Shown here in pieces: positions 45,249 to 53,458 of a stretch of 64,000 nt of DNA. Origin of the DNA: Streptomyces sp. Ag109_O5-10 (GTDB taxonomy: Bacteria > Actinomycetota > Actinomycetes > Streptomycetales > Streptomycetaceae); assembly GCF_900105755.1 (NCBI RefSeq), contig NZ_FNTQ01000001.1:2728001-2792000 (forward strand). The letters run 5' to 3'. How positions within the stretch are numbered: the first letter of the stretch is position 1; each line of letters starts with the position of its first letter. The notes under the pieces are model-generated. The model was not told the DNA's origin, made no database searches, and saw only the letters and a program-made list of their open reading frames with translations. The translations under genes and the position numbers were made by a program.

Positions 45249-45737
45249 GTGAACTTCTTCCGTCACCGGCCATTCGGTCTGCCCACGCTCGCGGCGCTGA
45301 CGATCGCTGCAGCGGGCTGCTCGTCAGCAGACGACGCCCCGTCGGCGGCGGTTCCCCGTCCGGACGGGGCGGTTGCGACGCTCTGCGATCGCCTTGACCG
45401 GGTGCTGCCGACCAAGATCGACAAGCTGGGCCGGCGTGATCCCGAACCGGCCTCCGCGCTGACCGCCGGCTGGGGTGGCGACCCGGCGATCATACTGCGC
45501 TGCGGTGTCGAGCGGCCTGCGAAGATGGCTGACCCCGAGGCCGACGGGGTCGAGGTGAACGGGGTCGGGTGGCTGCTGGAACAGGAGTCCGACAAATCGT
45601 TTCGGTTCACCACGACGCTGCGGAAGGCGTACGTCGAGGTGACGATCCCCGCCGGGCGGACCGGGGACGGCGTGGCGCCCTTGGTGAGCTTGGCGCCGGC
45701 CGTCAAGAAGGCGATTCCTGAAGGGATCGCCGACTAG
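45249..45737 (+). CDS. DUF3515 lipoprotein
   Basis: A 162-residue protein with a signal sequence and lipobox (LTIAAAGC, Cys about residue 24), so it is anchored to the outer face of the membrane. The rest fits the actinobacterial DUF3515 family (ATLCDRLDRVLPTKIDKLGRR, ILRCGVERPA, VGWLLEQ). It may pair with the upstream RAM-domain gene in one transcript. Convergent with ddlA across a GC hairpin. Function unknown. Confidence 0.85.
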   Translation: MNFFRHRPFGLPTLAALTIAAAGCSSADDAPSAAVPRPDGAVATLCDRLDRVLPTKIDKLGRRDPEPASALTAGWGGDPAIILRCGVERPAKMADPEADGVEVNGVGWLLEQESDKSFRFTTTLRKAYVEVTIPAGRTGDGVAPLVSLAPAVKKAIPEGIAD

Positions 45738-45740
45738 GCG

Positions 45741-45758
45741 GCGCCCCTCACGGGGCGC
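45741..45758. terminator. Bidirectional hairpin between DUF3515 gene and ddlA
   Basis: GCGCCCC-TCAC-GGGGCGC, a perfect 7-bp stem between convergent stops. The sequence equals the terminal hairpin of the dispersed repeat family. Confidence 0.65.
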
Positions 45759-45777
45759 TCCGGTGCGGGGGCGTCTT

Positions 45778-46935
45778 CTAGCGAAGCCCTGTCGAGCGGT
45801 TCAGGGCCGCCTGGATCAGGCGGTCGATGAGCTCGGGGTAGGCGACGCCGGTCGCCTGCCACATCTGGGGGTACATCGAGATCGGCGTGAAGCCCGGCAT
45901 CGTGTTGATCTCGTTGATGACGAAGCGGCCGTCCTCCGCGAGGAAGAAGTCGGCGCGGACCAGGCCCTCGCAGGAGGCGGCCTCGAAGGCGTCCACCGCG
46001 AGCTTCTGGACCTCGGCGGTCTCCTCCGGGGTGAGGGGCGCCGGGACGATGCCGGGGGTGGAGTCGATGTACTTGGCCTCGAAGTCGTAGTACGCGTGCT
46101 CCGAGGGCGGCGGGATCTCCGCCGGCACCGAGGAGCGCGGGCCGTCCTCGAACTCCAGGACGCCGACCTCGATCTCGCGCCCGCGGACGGCCGCCTCGAC
46201 CAGGATCTTCGGGTCGTGGGCCTGGGCCTCGGCGATCGCCTCGTCCAGGCCGGAGAGGTCGTCGACCTTGGTGATGCCGATCGACGAACCCGCGCGGGCG
46301 GGCTTCACGAACAGCGGCCAGCCGTGCTCGCCGGCGAAGTCGACGATCCGCTTGCGGGCCGCGGACTCGTCCTGCTGCCACTCGCGGGGCCGGATCACCA
46401 GGTAGGGGCCGACGGTGAGACCGAAGGAGGCGAACACCCGCTTCATGTACTCCTTGTCCTGGCCGACGGCCGAGGCGAGCACGCCCGAGCCGACGTACGG
46501 GACGCCGGACAGCTCCAAGAGGCCTTGCAGGGTGCCGTCCTCGCCGTACGGGCCGTGCAGCATCGGGAAGACCACGTCGACCTCGCCGAGCGCCTTGGGC
46601 ACCGAACCCGGCTCGCTGTAGACGACCTCGCGGTCGGCCGGGTCGACGGAGAGCACCACGCCGCCCTCGGCGGACTCCGCCAGGTCGGCGACCTCGGGCG
46701 TACGGCGTTCGGTGATCGCCATGCGCTCGGGTTCGTCGGCCGTGAGCACCCAGCGGCCTTCCCGGGTGATGCCGATCGGCAGGACGTCGTACTTGGTCCG
46801 GTCGATGGCGCTCAGGACGGCTCCGGCGGTGACCATGGAGATCCCGTGCTCGGAGCTGCGGCCGCCGAAGACGACGGCCACACGCGGCTTGCGAGAGGGC
46901 TGCTCAGGGCTCTGGGGGAGGTTCTCGGTGCTCAT
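45778..46935 (-). CDS. ddlA: D-alanine--D-alanine ligase
   Basis: A 385-residue ATP-grasp ligase of peptidoglycan precursor synthesis. FGGRSSEHGISMVTA is at the start, LHGPYGEDGTLQGLLELSGVPYVGSGV next, then FVKPARAGSSIGI and the omega-loop YYDFEAKYIDS. The C-terminal Mg site is ADFFLAEDGRFVINEINTMPGFT. The loop tyrosine fits D-Ala-D-Ala rather than the D-lactate ligases of vancomycin resistance. It lies 59 bases after gpsA, probably in a plsC-gpsA-ddlA transcript. Confidence 0.95.
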   Translation of the reverse strand: MSTENLPQSPEQPSRKPRVAVVFGGRSSEHGISMVTAGAVLSAIDRTKYDVLPIGITREGRWVLTADEPERMAITERRTPEVADLAESAEGGVVLSVDPADREVVYSEPGSVPKALGEVDVVFPMLHGPYGEDGTLQGLLELSGVPYVGSGVLASAVGQDKEYMKRVFASFGLTVGPYLVIRPREWQQDESAARKRIVDFAGEHGWPLFVKPARAGSSIGITKVDDLSGLDEAIAEAQAHDPKILVEAAVRGREIEVGVLEFEDGPRSSVPAEIPPPSEHAYYDFEAKYIDSTPGIVPAPLTPEETAEVQKLAVDAFEAASCEGLVRADFFLAEDGRFVINEINTMPGFTPISMYPQMWQATGVAYPELIDRLIQAALNRSTGLR

Positions 46936-46994
46936 ATCGCGTTGAGAGTACCCGTAGGTAGGGCCCCGATACAGCGTCGGCGGGGTGGGGTCGC

Positions 46995-48005
46995 TCAGCG
47001 TCGCTCGGGCTTCGCGCTGCGCGACATCAGCTCCTTGAGGGCGACCACCGGGGGCTTGCCTTCGTGCACGATGTCGACGACCGTCTCCGTGATCGGCATC
47101 TCCACGCCGTGCCGGCGGGCCAGATCGGCCACGGACTCACAGGACTTGACGCCCTCGGCGGTCTGCTTGGTGACCGCGATGGTCTCCTCCAGGGACATGC
47201 CCTTGCCGAGGTTGGTGCCGAAGGTGTGGTTGCGGGACAGCGGGGAGGAGCAGGTGGCCACCAGGTCGCCGAGTCCGGCGAGCCCCGAGAAGGTCAGCGG
47301 GTCGGCGCCGAGGGCGGTGCCCAGCCGCGCGGTCTCCGCGAGACCGCGCGTGATGAGCGAGCCCTTGGCGTTGTCGCCGAGCCCCATGCCGTCGGCGATG
47401 CCCACGGCGAGCCCGATGACGTTCTTGACCGCGCCGCCCAGCTCGCAGCCGACCACGTCGGTCTCGGTGTACGGCCGGAAGTACGGCGTGTGGCAGGCCG
47501 CCTGCAGCCGCCGGGCGACCGTCTCGTCGGTGCAGGCGACCACGGCGGCGGCCGGCATGCGGGCCGCGATCTCCCGGGCCAGGTTGGGGCCGGTGACGAC
47601 GGCGACGCGGTCCGCGCCGACCTTGGCGACGTCCTCGATGACCTCGCTCATCCGCATGGCGGTGCCGAGTTCGACCCCCTTCATCAGGGAGACGAGGACC
47701 GTCCCGGGCGCGAGCAGCGGCGTCCATTCGGCGAGGTTGGCCCGCATCGTCTGGGACGGCACCGACAGGAACGTGAAGTCGGCGCCGGCTGCCGCCTCGG
47801 CGGGGTCGGTGGTGGCCCGCAGGTTCCCGGGGAGTTCGACACCCGGCAGGTAGTCGGGGTTGGTACGGCCGGAGTTGACGGCCTCCGCCACCTCCGGGCG
47901 CCGCGCCCACAGGGTGACCTCGCACCCGGCGTCGGCGAGCACCATCCCGAACGCCGTACCCCACGAACCCGCGCTGAAGACCGCCGCCTTGGCAGGCATG
48001 CTCAC
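46995..48005 (-). CDS. gpsA: Glycerol-3-phosphate dehydrogenase [NAD(P)+]
   Basis: A 336-residue enzyme supplying sn-glycerol-3-phosphate for phospholipids. It has NAD-binding AAVFSAGSWGTAF at the start, catalytic-domain GCELGGAVKNVIGLAVGIADGM (catalytic Lys) and TRGLAETARLGTALGADPLTFSGLAGLGDL. The first glycine of the GxGxxG loop is a serine. I take the GTG at 48005, which overlaps the plsC stop (GTGA); an ATG two codons later is possible. Together with plsC it supplies the first steps of phosphatidate synthesis. Confidence 0.94.
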   Translation of the reverse strand: MSMPAKAAVFSAGSWGTAFGMVLADAGCEVTLWARRPEVAEAVNSGRTNPDYLPGVELPGNLRATTDPAEAAAGADFTFLSVPSQTMRANLAEWTPLLAPGTVLVSLMKGVELGTAMRMSEVIEDVAKVGADRVAVVTGPNLAREIAARMPAAAVVACTDETVARRLQAACHTPYFRPYTETDVVGCELGGAVKNVIGLAVGIADGMGLGDNAKGSLITRGLAETARLGTALGADPLTFSGLAGLGDLVATCSSPLSRNHTFGTNLGKGMSLEETIAVTKQTAEGVKSCESVADLARRHGVEMPITETVVDIVHEGKPPVVALKELMSRSAKPERR

Positions 48006-48766
48006 TTGCCGCTCTCCTCTTCCAGACCACTCTGCGCACGCGTGCGGCGCCGCTGCTCGATCCGCACCTGGCGTGGATCGTAGGGGGTCTCGGGAGCCTT
48101 CTCGCCGCGGATCTCCTCCAGCTGGCGCGTGACGGCCGCCATGATGACCTCGGTCGCCTCCTTGAGGACGTCCTGGGTCATCTCCCTGTCGTAGAAGCGC
48201 GTGAGGTCGACGGGCGGCCCGGCGAGGACGTGGTGCGTCTTGCGCGGCAGCAGATGCGGCTTCTTCGCGTACGGCGGGAGGAGTTCGTTGGCGCCCCACT
48301 GGGCGACCGGGATCACCGGGCACTTGGTCTGCAGGGCGACCCTGGCGGCACCGGTCTTGGCGGCCATGGGCCACTGGTCCGGGTCGCGCGTGATCGTTCC
48401 CTCAGGGTAGAAGGCGACGCACTCGCCACGCTCCACGGCGTCGATCGCGGCCCGGAAGGCGCTGAGCGCGTCGGTGGACTCGCGGTAGACGGGGATCTGG
48501 CCGGTGCCGCGCATGGCAGCGCCGACGAAACCCTTCTTGAAAAGCCCGCTCTTCGCGAGGAATCGCGGAACGCGGCCGGTGTTGTACTGATAGTGGGCGT
48601 AGGCGAAGGGGTCGATGTGAGAATTGTGGTTCACCGCGGTGATAAAACCGCCCTCGGCCGGAATGTTCTCCATTCCACGCCAGTCCCGCTTGATCAGAAC
48701 CACCAGCGGAGGTTTGCAGAGCACCGCAGCGAAGCGGTACCAGAAGCCGATTCTCCGGCGGGGCAC
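48002..48766 (-). CDS. plsC: 1-acyl-sn-glycerol-3-phosphate acyltransferase (PlsC family)
   Basis: A 254-residue acyltransferase with HX4D motif in VNHNSHIDPFAYA, VPRFLAKSGLFKKG, and FYPEGTITRD, the family's substrate-binding blocks. It acylates lysophosphatidate at the membrane. I chose GTG 48766 with GGAAGG seven bases upstream; the open frame runs further without homology. The C-terminal tail is charged (Arg/Glu). Translationally coupled to gpsA. Confidence 0.9.
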   Translation of the reverse strand: MPRRRIGFWYRFAAVLCKPPLVVLIKRDWRGMENIPAEGGFITAVNHNSHIDPFAYAHYQYNTGRVPRFLAKSGLFKKGFVGAAMRGTGQIPVYRESTDALSAFRAAIDAVERGECVAFYPEGTITRDPDQWPMAAKTGAARVALQTKCPVIPVAQWGANELLPPYAKKPHLLPRKTHHVLAGPPVDLTRFYDREMTQDVLKEATEVIMAAVTRQLEEIRGEKAPETPYDPRQVRIEQRRRTRAQSGLEEESGK

Positions 48767-48921
48767 GCGGACACCTTCCTCTAGGACTTCTTCCCGGCCT
48801 GGGATCGGGAAGAAGTGTGGCCCCGGCCCGCCGGCCTGTCGAGAACACCGTACGCCTCGGTGTCGCGACCACCTCGTGGGCCCGGGTGACAATGAGGCAA
48901 CAAGGGAGGGACGGTACGACT

Positions 48922-49560
48922 GTGCAGTGGACCCTGGTCATCCCGCTCAAACCGCTGGCCCGCGCCAAGAGCAGGCTCGCGGACACCGCGGCGGACGGCG
49001 TGCGCCCTTCACTGGCCCTCGCCTTCGCCCAGGACACGGTGGCGGCCGCCCTGGCCTGCGAGTCGGTGAAGGATGTGGCGGTCGTCACGGACGACACGCT
49101 GGCCGGGCGGGAGCTGTCGGCGCTGGGCGCGCGGATCGTCCCGGACACTCCGGCCGGCGGCCTCAACGCGGCGCTGCGGCACGGGGCGGCGGCTGTCCGG
49201 GCAGCGCGCCCGGAAAGCCCCGTGGCCGCCCTGAACGCCGATCTCCCGGCCGTCCGCCCGCTGGAATTGGCCCGGGTCCTCGGCGCGGCCACGGAATTCC
49301 CGCGCGCTTTTCTGCCGGACGCGGCGGCAATCGGCACCACCCTGCTGGCGGCGGTCCCCGGCGAGGAATTGGCGCCCGCATTCGGCCCGGATTCCCGCGC
49401 CCGGCACGCCGCCTCGGGCGCCGCGGAACTGCGCCTGGTGGGCGTGGACTCGGTACGCCAGGATGTGGACACCGGCGCCGACCTGCGCGCGGCCCTCGCC
49501 CTGGGCGTCGGCCCCCGCACGGCCGCGGTGGCCGCCCGCCTGTTGATCCCGGACCAGTAG
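48922..49560 (+). CDS. cofC: 2-phospho-L-lactate guanylyltransferase CofC
   Basis: A 212-residue nucleotidyltransferase: MQWTLVIPLKPLARAKSRLA at the start, VAVVTDDTLAG, and AALNADLPAVRPLELARVL. It activates phospholactate (or phosphoenolpyruvate) with GTP in coenzyme F420 synthesis. GTG at 48922 with GGAGGG eleven bases before; an upstream in-frame ATG at 48892 is an alternative. Divergent from plsC and followed nine bases later by a small OB-fold-like gene. Confidence 0.9.
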   Translation: MQWTLVIPLKPLARAKSRLADTAADGVRPSLALAFAQDTVAAALACESVKDVAVVTDDTLAGRELSALGARIVPDTPAGGLNAALRHGAAAVRAARPESPVAALNADLPAVRPLELARVLGAATEFPRAFLPDAAAIGTTLLAAVPGEELAPAFGPDSRARHAASGAAELRLVGVDSVRQDVDTGADLRAALALGVGPRTAAVAARLLIPDQ

Positions 49561-49569
49561 GCTGCGCTC

Positions 49570-49773
49570 ATGCAGGCGACCGCATACACGTACGACCCCG
49601 AGACCCGCAGCGGTCAGGTACTCCTCGACGACGGAACGCCGGTGCCCTTCGACGGCCCGGCCTTCGAGGCGGGCGGCCTGCGGCTGCTCAGGCCTGGGCA
49701 GCGGGTACGGATCGAAACCGAGGGGGCCGGAGCCGACCTCCGGATCACCCTGGTGACTTTGCAGACGCTCTGA
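49570..49773 (+). CDS. Small OB-fold-like (cold-shock-related) protein
   Basis: A 67-residue protein, MQATAYTYDPETRSGQVLLDDGTPVPFDG..., with LRLLRPGQRVRIETEG and ITLVTLQTL. The pattern of short strands and GxVLxDDGxxVPF resembles actinobacterial cold-shock-like proteins that lack the aromatic RNP motifs. It is nine bases after cofC, so likely co-expressed. Nucleic-acid binding is possible but not shown by the residues present. Confidence 0.7.
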   Translation: MQATAYTYDPETRSGQVLLDDGTPVPFDGPAFEAGGLRLLRPGQRVRIETEGAGADLRITLVTLQTL

Positions 49774-49780
49774 AGCGCAA

Positions 49781-49820
49781 ACGCCCCGTGAGGGGCGCGG
49801 GCAACTGCGCGGCCAACCCC
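49781..49820 (-). repeat. Dispersed hairpin repeat, short subtype (copy I)
   Basis: The reverse complement reads GGGGTTGGCCGCGCAGTTGC followed by CCGCGCCCCTCACGGGGCGT. It begins eight bases after the stop of the OB-fold-like gene; its hairpin CGCCCC-GTGA-GGGGCG is a likely terminator. Confidence 0.75.
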
Positions 49821-49871
49821 CACCGGCCCCGCACCCTGGACACCACGCGACGCTGTGCCGCACACACACCG

Positions 49872-49902
49872 CGGGCCGGACTCCCCGAGGGAATCCGGCC
49901 CG
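49872..49902. terminator. Bidirectional terminator before HU
   Basis: CGGGCCGGA (49872-49880) pairs with TCCGGCCCG (49894-49902), and the inner CTCCC/GGGA can pair further. It lies between convergent genes. Confidence 0.75.
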
Positions 49903-49943
49903 TCGCGTGAGTATCCCGGCCGCGCTGCTGAGCGGGCCCCGCC

Positions 49944-50570
49944 TTAGCGCGCGGCCGTCGTCTTCTTGGCGGTGGCCTTGCGGGCCGTCGACTTCTTGGC
50001 CGGCGCCTTCTTCGCGGTGACCTTCTTCGCCGGCGCCTTCTTCGCGGCCGTCTTCTTCGCCGTCGCCGTGGTCTTCTTGGCGGTGGTCTTGGCCGCGGTC
50101 TTCTTCGCGGTCGCGGCGGTGGTCTTCTTCGCCGTCGTCTTCTTCGCGGCAGCCGTGGTCTTCTTCGCCGTCGTCTTCTTCGCGGCAGCCGTGGTCTTCT
50201 TCGCCGCAGCCTTCTTGACCGTCGCCGAAGCGCCGCCGGTCAGGCTGCCCTTGGGCGCCTTCTTGACCGAGACCTCACCGCCGCGCGGGAGCTTCTTGGA
50301 GCCGCTCACCAGGTCCTTGAAGCCCTGACCGGCGCGGAAGCGCGGCACGGAGGTCTTCTTGACCCGAACCCGCTCGCCCGTCTGGGGGTTGCGGGCGTAA
50401 CGGGCGGGGCGGTCCACCTTCTCGAAGGACCCGAAGCCGGTGACCGAGACCCGCTCACCCGCGACGACCGCGCGGACGATGGCGTCCAGGACATGGTCGA
50501 CAGCCTCGGCGGCCTGCTGGCGGCCGCCCATCTTGTCGGCAATCGCTTCTACGAGCTGCGCCTTGTTCAC
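49944..50570 (-). CDS. hupS: HU-family nucleoid protein with Lys-rich tail
   Basis: A 208-residue two-part protein. Residues 1-90 are the HU fold (MNKAQLVEAIADKMGGRQQAA, then GFGSFEKVDRPARYARNPQTGERVRVKKTSVPRFRAG). Residues ~110-208 are an AKKTTAKK-type Lys/Ala/Thr tail like eukaryotic linker histone. This matches the sporulation-associated HupS of S. coelicolor. Part of the tail is encoded by an exact 36-bp tandem repeat (50125-50196). GTG start with AAGGGG upstream; a good promoter lies at 50622-50650. Confidence 0.94.
   Translation of the reverse strand: MNKAQLVEAIADKMGGRQQAAEAVDHVLDAIVRAVVAGERVSVTGFGSFEKVDRPARYARNPQTGERVRVKKTSVPRFRAGQGFKDLVSGSKKLPRGGEVSVKKAPKGSLTGGASATVKKAAAKKTTAAAKKTTAKKTTAAAKKTTAKKTTAATAKKTAAKTTAKKTTATAKKTAAKKAPAKKVTAKKAPAKKSTARKATAKKTTAAR
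50125..50196 (-). repeat. Exact 36-bp tandem duplication in the HU tail
   Basis: Bases 50125-50160 are identical to 50161-50196. The unit encodes twelve residues of the Thr/Ala/Lys tail. Slippage between copies would change tail length in steps of twelve. Confidence 0.9.
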
Positions 50571-50621
50571 GTCTTCCCCTTCGGAGACATCGCCAGAACG
50601 AATGTGTTCAAGCTTTTTCGC

Positions 50622-50650
50622 ACGTTAGGCAGATATATACCGCAAATCAA
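50622..50650 (-). promoter_or_regulatory. HU gene promoter
   Basis: On the leftward strand: TTGATT (50650..50645), 17-base spacer, TAACGT (50627..50622), about 52 bases before the GTG. The spacer contains an AT-rich TATATAT run unusual for this genome. Confidence 0.6.
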
Positions 50651-50710
50651 ACACGAAACGGGCTTATCACCCTTGTGCCGCAACGGACTCGGCCGGCTCG
50701 CAGGGTCCGG

Positions 50711-50941
50711 TCAGCGCTCCTCTTCGGGGATTCGACCCGCGTCGAGGTCCGCGTTGAACCGCTCGAGCCGCCGCGCCGCGTCGGCGACGTCGTGTTTGGC
50801 CGCGGCCGTAATGACCAGCAGCTTCCGGGTCAGCGCCATCCGTACGCCCTCCGGGACTTGCAGTGCGCGCACTTTTGTGTGCGCTTCCTTGAGTTGGTCC
50901 GCGACCGCCGCATAGAGCTGGAGTTGGCCGTCGTGTTCCAT
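50711..50941 (-). CDS. Small conserved helical protein
   Basis: A 76-residue protein (MEHDGQLQLYAAVADQLKEAHTKVRALQVPEG...TRKLLVITAAAKHDVADAARRLERFNADLDAGRIPEEER). It is predicted mostly helical, with Arg/Glu-rich ends and no known motif. I recall it as conserved between leuD and hupS in streptomycetes, function unknown. ATG at 50941; upstream frame extension is unlikely to be coding. Confidence 0.7.
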   Translation of the reverse strand: MEHDGQLQLYAAVADQLKEAHTKVRALQVPEGVRMALTRKLLVITAAAKHDVADAARRLERFNADLDAGRIPEEER

Positions 50942-51126
50942 GCACAGATTGTGCCATCTGGGGCGAGTTGTCGCCTGCGCAGGGTGCAACTGGCGCCTCA
51001 AATGGCCTTCCGGGCACTTGCGGAAGCCGCGGGCACAGCACTCACTTACCCCGACAACATCCGCCCTAACGTGGGAAGTTGGCAAGACCTGCGACAACGC
51101 GAGCGCCCGTTCGGGTGCAGACATGG

Positions 51127-51159
51127 CTGTACCCCCAATCGTGGCGATCGGGGGTACAG
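51127..51159 (-). terminator. Terminator of leuCD
   Basis: CTGTACCCCC (51127-51136) pairs with GGGGGTACAG (51150-51159), and the loop can add ATCG/CGAT. It lies 70 bases after the leuD stop. Confidence 0.75.
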
Positions 51160-51228
51160 GCGGGGCGTTGCGGTGGCTGAAACCAGCCGTATTCAGATGT
51201 GGCGGATCCCGCCGAAGCGGGCTCCGGC

Positions 51229-51822
51229 TCAGACCTGGAGCGTCCGCGGCTTGTACGACGGCCGCTTGGCCTCGTAGGCGGCGATGTCGGCCTCGTTCCG
51301 AAGGGTGATGGAGATGTCGTCCAGGCCGTTCAGCAGCCGCCAGCGGGAGTTCTCGTCCAGCTCGAAGGAGGCGGTGATGCCCTCGGCGCGGACCTCGCGG
51401 TTCTCCAGGTCGACGGTGATCTCGGCCTGCGGGTCGTTCTCGGTGAGCTCCTGCAGCGCCTCCACGATCTTCTGGTCCAGGACCACCGTGAGCAGGCCGT
51501 TCTTCAGCGAGTTGCCGCGGAAGATGTCGGCGAAGCGGGAGGAGATCACGGTCTTGAAGCCGTAGTTCTGCAGCGCCCAGACGGCGTGCTCGCGGGACGA
51601 GCCGGTGCCGAAGTCGGGGCCGGCGACCAGGACCGTGGCGCCCTGCCGCTCGGGGCGGTTGAGGATGAAGTTCTCGTCCTTGCGCCAGGCCTCGAAGAGC
51701 CCGTCCTCGAAGCCGTCCCGGGTCACCTTCTTGAGCCAGTGAGCAGGGATGATCTGGTCGGTGTCGACGTTGGAGCGGCGCAGCGGGACGGCCCGGCCGG
51801 TGTGCGTGGTGAATGCTTCCAT
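51229..51822 (-). CDS. leuD: 3-isopropylmalate dehydratase small subunit
   Basis: A 197-residue protein: [33 protein letters not shown] at the start and [17 protein letters not shown], the LeuD signature loop. With LeuC it isomerises 2-isopropylmalate to 3-isopropylmalate. It begins six bases after the leuC stop, so they form one operon. Confidence 0.97.
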   Translation of the reverse strand: MEAFTTHTGRAVPLRRSNVDTDQIIPAHWLKKVTRDGFEDGLFEAWRKDENFILNRPERQGATVLVAGPDFGTGSSREHAVWALQNYGFKTVISSRFADIFRGNSLKNGLLTVVLDQKIVEALQELTENDPQAEITVDLENREVRAEGITASFELDENSRWRLLNGLDDISITLRNEADIAAYEAKRPSYKPRTLQV

Positions 51823-51828
51823 GGCTGA

Positions 51829-53253
51829 TCAGACTCCAGCGGGCGTGCGAGCGTCGGACAGGTCGGCCGGGGAGGCCAGGTGGCCCAGGACGGCGGTTGC
51901 GGCCGCGACCTGGGGCGACACCAGGTGGGTACGGCCGCCCTTGCCCTGTCGCCCCTCGAAGTTGCGGTTGGAGGTGGACGCGGAGCGCTCACCCGGGGCC
52001 AGCTGGTCGGGGTTCATGCCGAGGCACATCGAGCAGCCCGCGTGCCGCCATTCGGCGCCGGCCTCCTTGAAGACCACGTCGAGGCCCTCGGAGACGGCCT
52101 GCAGCCCGACCCGCGCGGAGCCGGGGACGACCAGCATCCGTACGCCGTCGGCGACTTTGCGGTCCTTGAGGATCTCGGCGGCGGCGCGCAGGTCCTCGAT
52201 CCGGCCGTTGGTGCAGGAGCCTACGAAGACGGTGTCCACGTTGATCGAGCGCAACGGCTGGCCGGCCTCCAACCCCATGTACTCCAGGGCCTTTTCGGCG
52301 GCGAGGCGCTCCGAAGCGTCTTCGTACGAAGCCGGGTCGGGGACGTCCGCCGAAAGCGGCGCGCCCTGCCCCGGGTTGGTGCCCCAGGTGACGAACGGCG
52401 AGAGCGCGGCGGCGTCGATGTGCACCTCGGCGTCGAATTCCGCGTCCGCGTCGGTCTTCAGGGTCTTCCAGTACGCGACCGCCGCGTCCCACTCCTCGCC
52501 CTCGGGGGCGTGGGCCCGGCCCTTGAGGTACGCGAAGGTGGTCTCGTCGGGGGCGATCATGCCCGCGCGGGCGCCGGCCTCGATCGACATGTTGCAGATG
52601 GTCATCCGGGCCTCCATCGAGAGCTTCTCGATGGCGGAGCCGCGGTACTCCAGGATGTAGCCCTGGCCGCCGCCGGTACCGATCTTGGCGATGATCGCCA
52701 GGATCAGGTCCTTGGCGGTGACGCCATCGGGCAGCTCGCCGTCGACCGTGATGGCCATGGTCTTGGGGCGGGCCAGCGGCAGCGTCTGGGTGGCCAGCAC
52801 GTGCTCCACCTGGGAGGTGCCGATGCCGAACGCGAGCGCGCCGAAGGCGCCGTGCGTGGAGGTGTGCGAGTCGCCGCAGACCACGGTGGTACCGGGCTGG
52901 GTCAGGCCCAGCTGGGGGCCGACGACGTGCACGACACCCTGCTCGACGTCGCCCAGCGGGTGCAGGCGCACCCCGAACTCGGCGCAGTTCTTGCGCAGCG
53001 TCTCCAGCTGGGCGCGGGAGACCGGGTCCGCGATGGGCTTGTCGATGTCGAGGGTCGGGGTGTTGTGGTCCTCGGTCGCGATGGTGAGGTCGAGGCGGCG
53101 CACCTGGCGGCCGTTCTGGCGCAGCCCGTCGAAGGCCTGCGGGCTGGTCACCTCGTGCAGCAGGTGCAGATCGATGAAGAGGAGGTCGGGCTCGCCCTCG
53201 GCGCGCCGGACGACGTGGTCGTCCCAGACCTTCTCCGCGAGTGTCCTACCCAT
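51829..53253 (-). CDS. leuC: 3-isopropylmalate dehydratase large subunit
   Basis: A 474-residue aconitase-family protein of leucine synthesis. The [4Fe-4S] cysteines are visible in [16 protein letters not shown] and [13 protein letters not shown], with [24 protein letters not shown] in the N-terminal half. ATG at 53253 with GGAGGG seven bases upstream. Divergent from ndgR, whose product is a known activator of leuCD in streptomycetes. Confidence 0.97.
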   Translation of the reverse strand: MGRTLAEKVWDDHVVRRAEGEPDLLFIDLHLLHEVTSPQAFDGLRQNGRQVRRLDLTIATEDHNTPTLDIDKPIADPVSRAQLETLRKNCAEFGVRLHPLGDVEQGVVHVVGPQLGLTQPGTTVVCGDSHTSTHGAFGALAFGIGTSQVEHVLATQTLPLARPKTMAITVDGELPDGVTAKDLILAIIAKIGTGGGQGYILEYRGSAIEKLSMEARMTICNMSIEAGARAGMIAPDETTFAYLKGRAHAPEGEEWDAAVAYWKTLKTDADAEFDAEVHIDAAALSPFVTWGTNPGQGAPLSADVPDPASYEDASERLAAEKALEYMGLEAGQPLRSINVDTVFVGSCTNGRIEDLRAAAEILKDRKVADGVRMLVVPGSARVGLQAVSEGLDVVFKEAGAEWRHAGCSMCLGMNPDQLAPGERSASTSNRNFEGRQGKGGRTHLVSPQVAAATAVLGHLASPADLSDARTPAGV

Positions 53254-53422
53254 CGCTTTCCCTCCGGCCGGCAGACGTGCACCGGCCCAACTAGAGATCT
53301 TGAGGAGGCGGCTGCCCGTGTTCCGGGCCCCTGAAGTCGTGGTTCCGGGCGTCCGCCACCGGGCCCGTTGGTCTGCGAGCCACTGTGTGATTCCAGGGTG
53401 GCGCGTTCCACGGAAAATTGAA

Positions 53423-53449
53423 CTTGCGTTTCACAGAGTGAGACGCGAG
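53423..53449. promoter_or_regulatory. Probable NdgR operator
   Basis: CTTGCGTTTCAC (53423-53434), three bases, then GTGAGACGCGAG (53438-53449). The arms pair in 10 of 12 positions. It lies ten bases before the ndgR ATG and 170 bases before leuC, the arrangement expected for an autoregulated IclR protein that also controls the divergent operon. Confidence 0.7.
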
Positions 53450-53458
53450 TATCGTTGC

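Noticed and set aside
45778..46935. D-Ala-D-Lac ligase (vancomycin-resistance type)
   Set aside because: The omega loop has the tyrosine typical of D-Ala-D-Ala ligases, and no vanH or vanX neighbours are present.
50125..50196. Possible CRISPR-like repetition
   Set aside because: Two directly adjoining identical units within a coding tail, no spacers.
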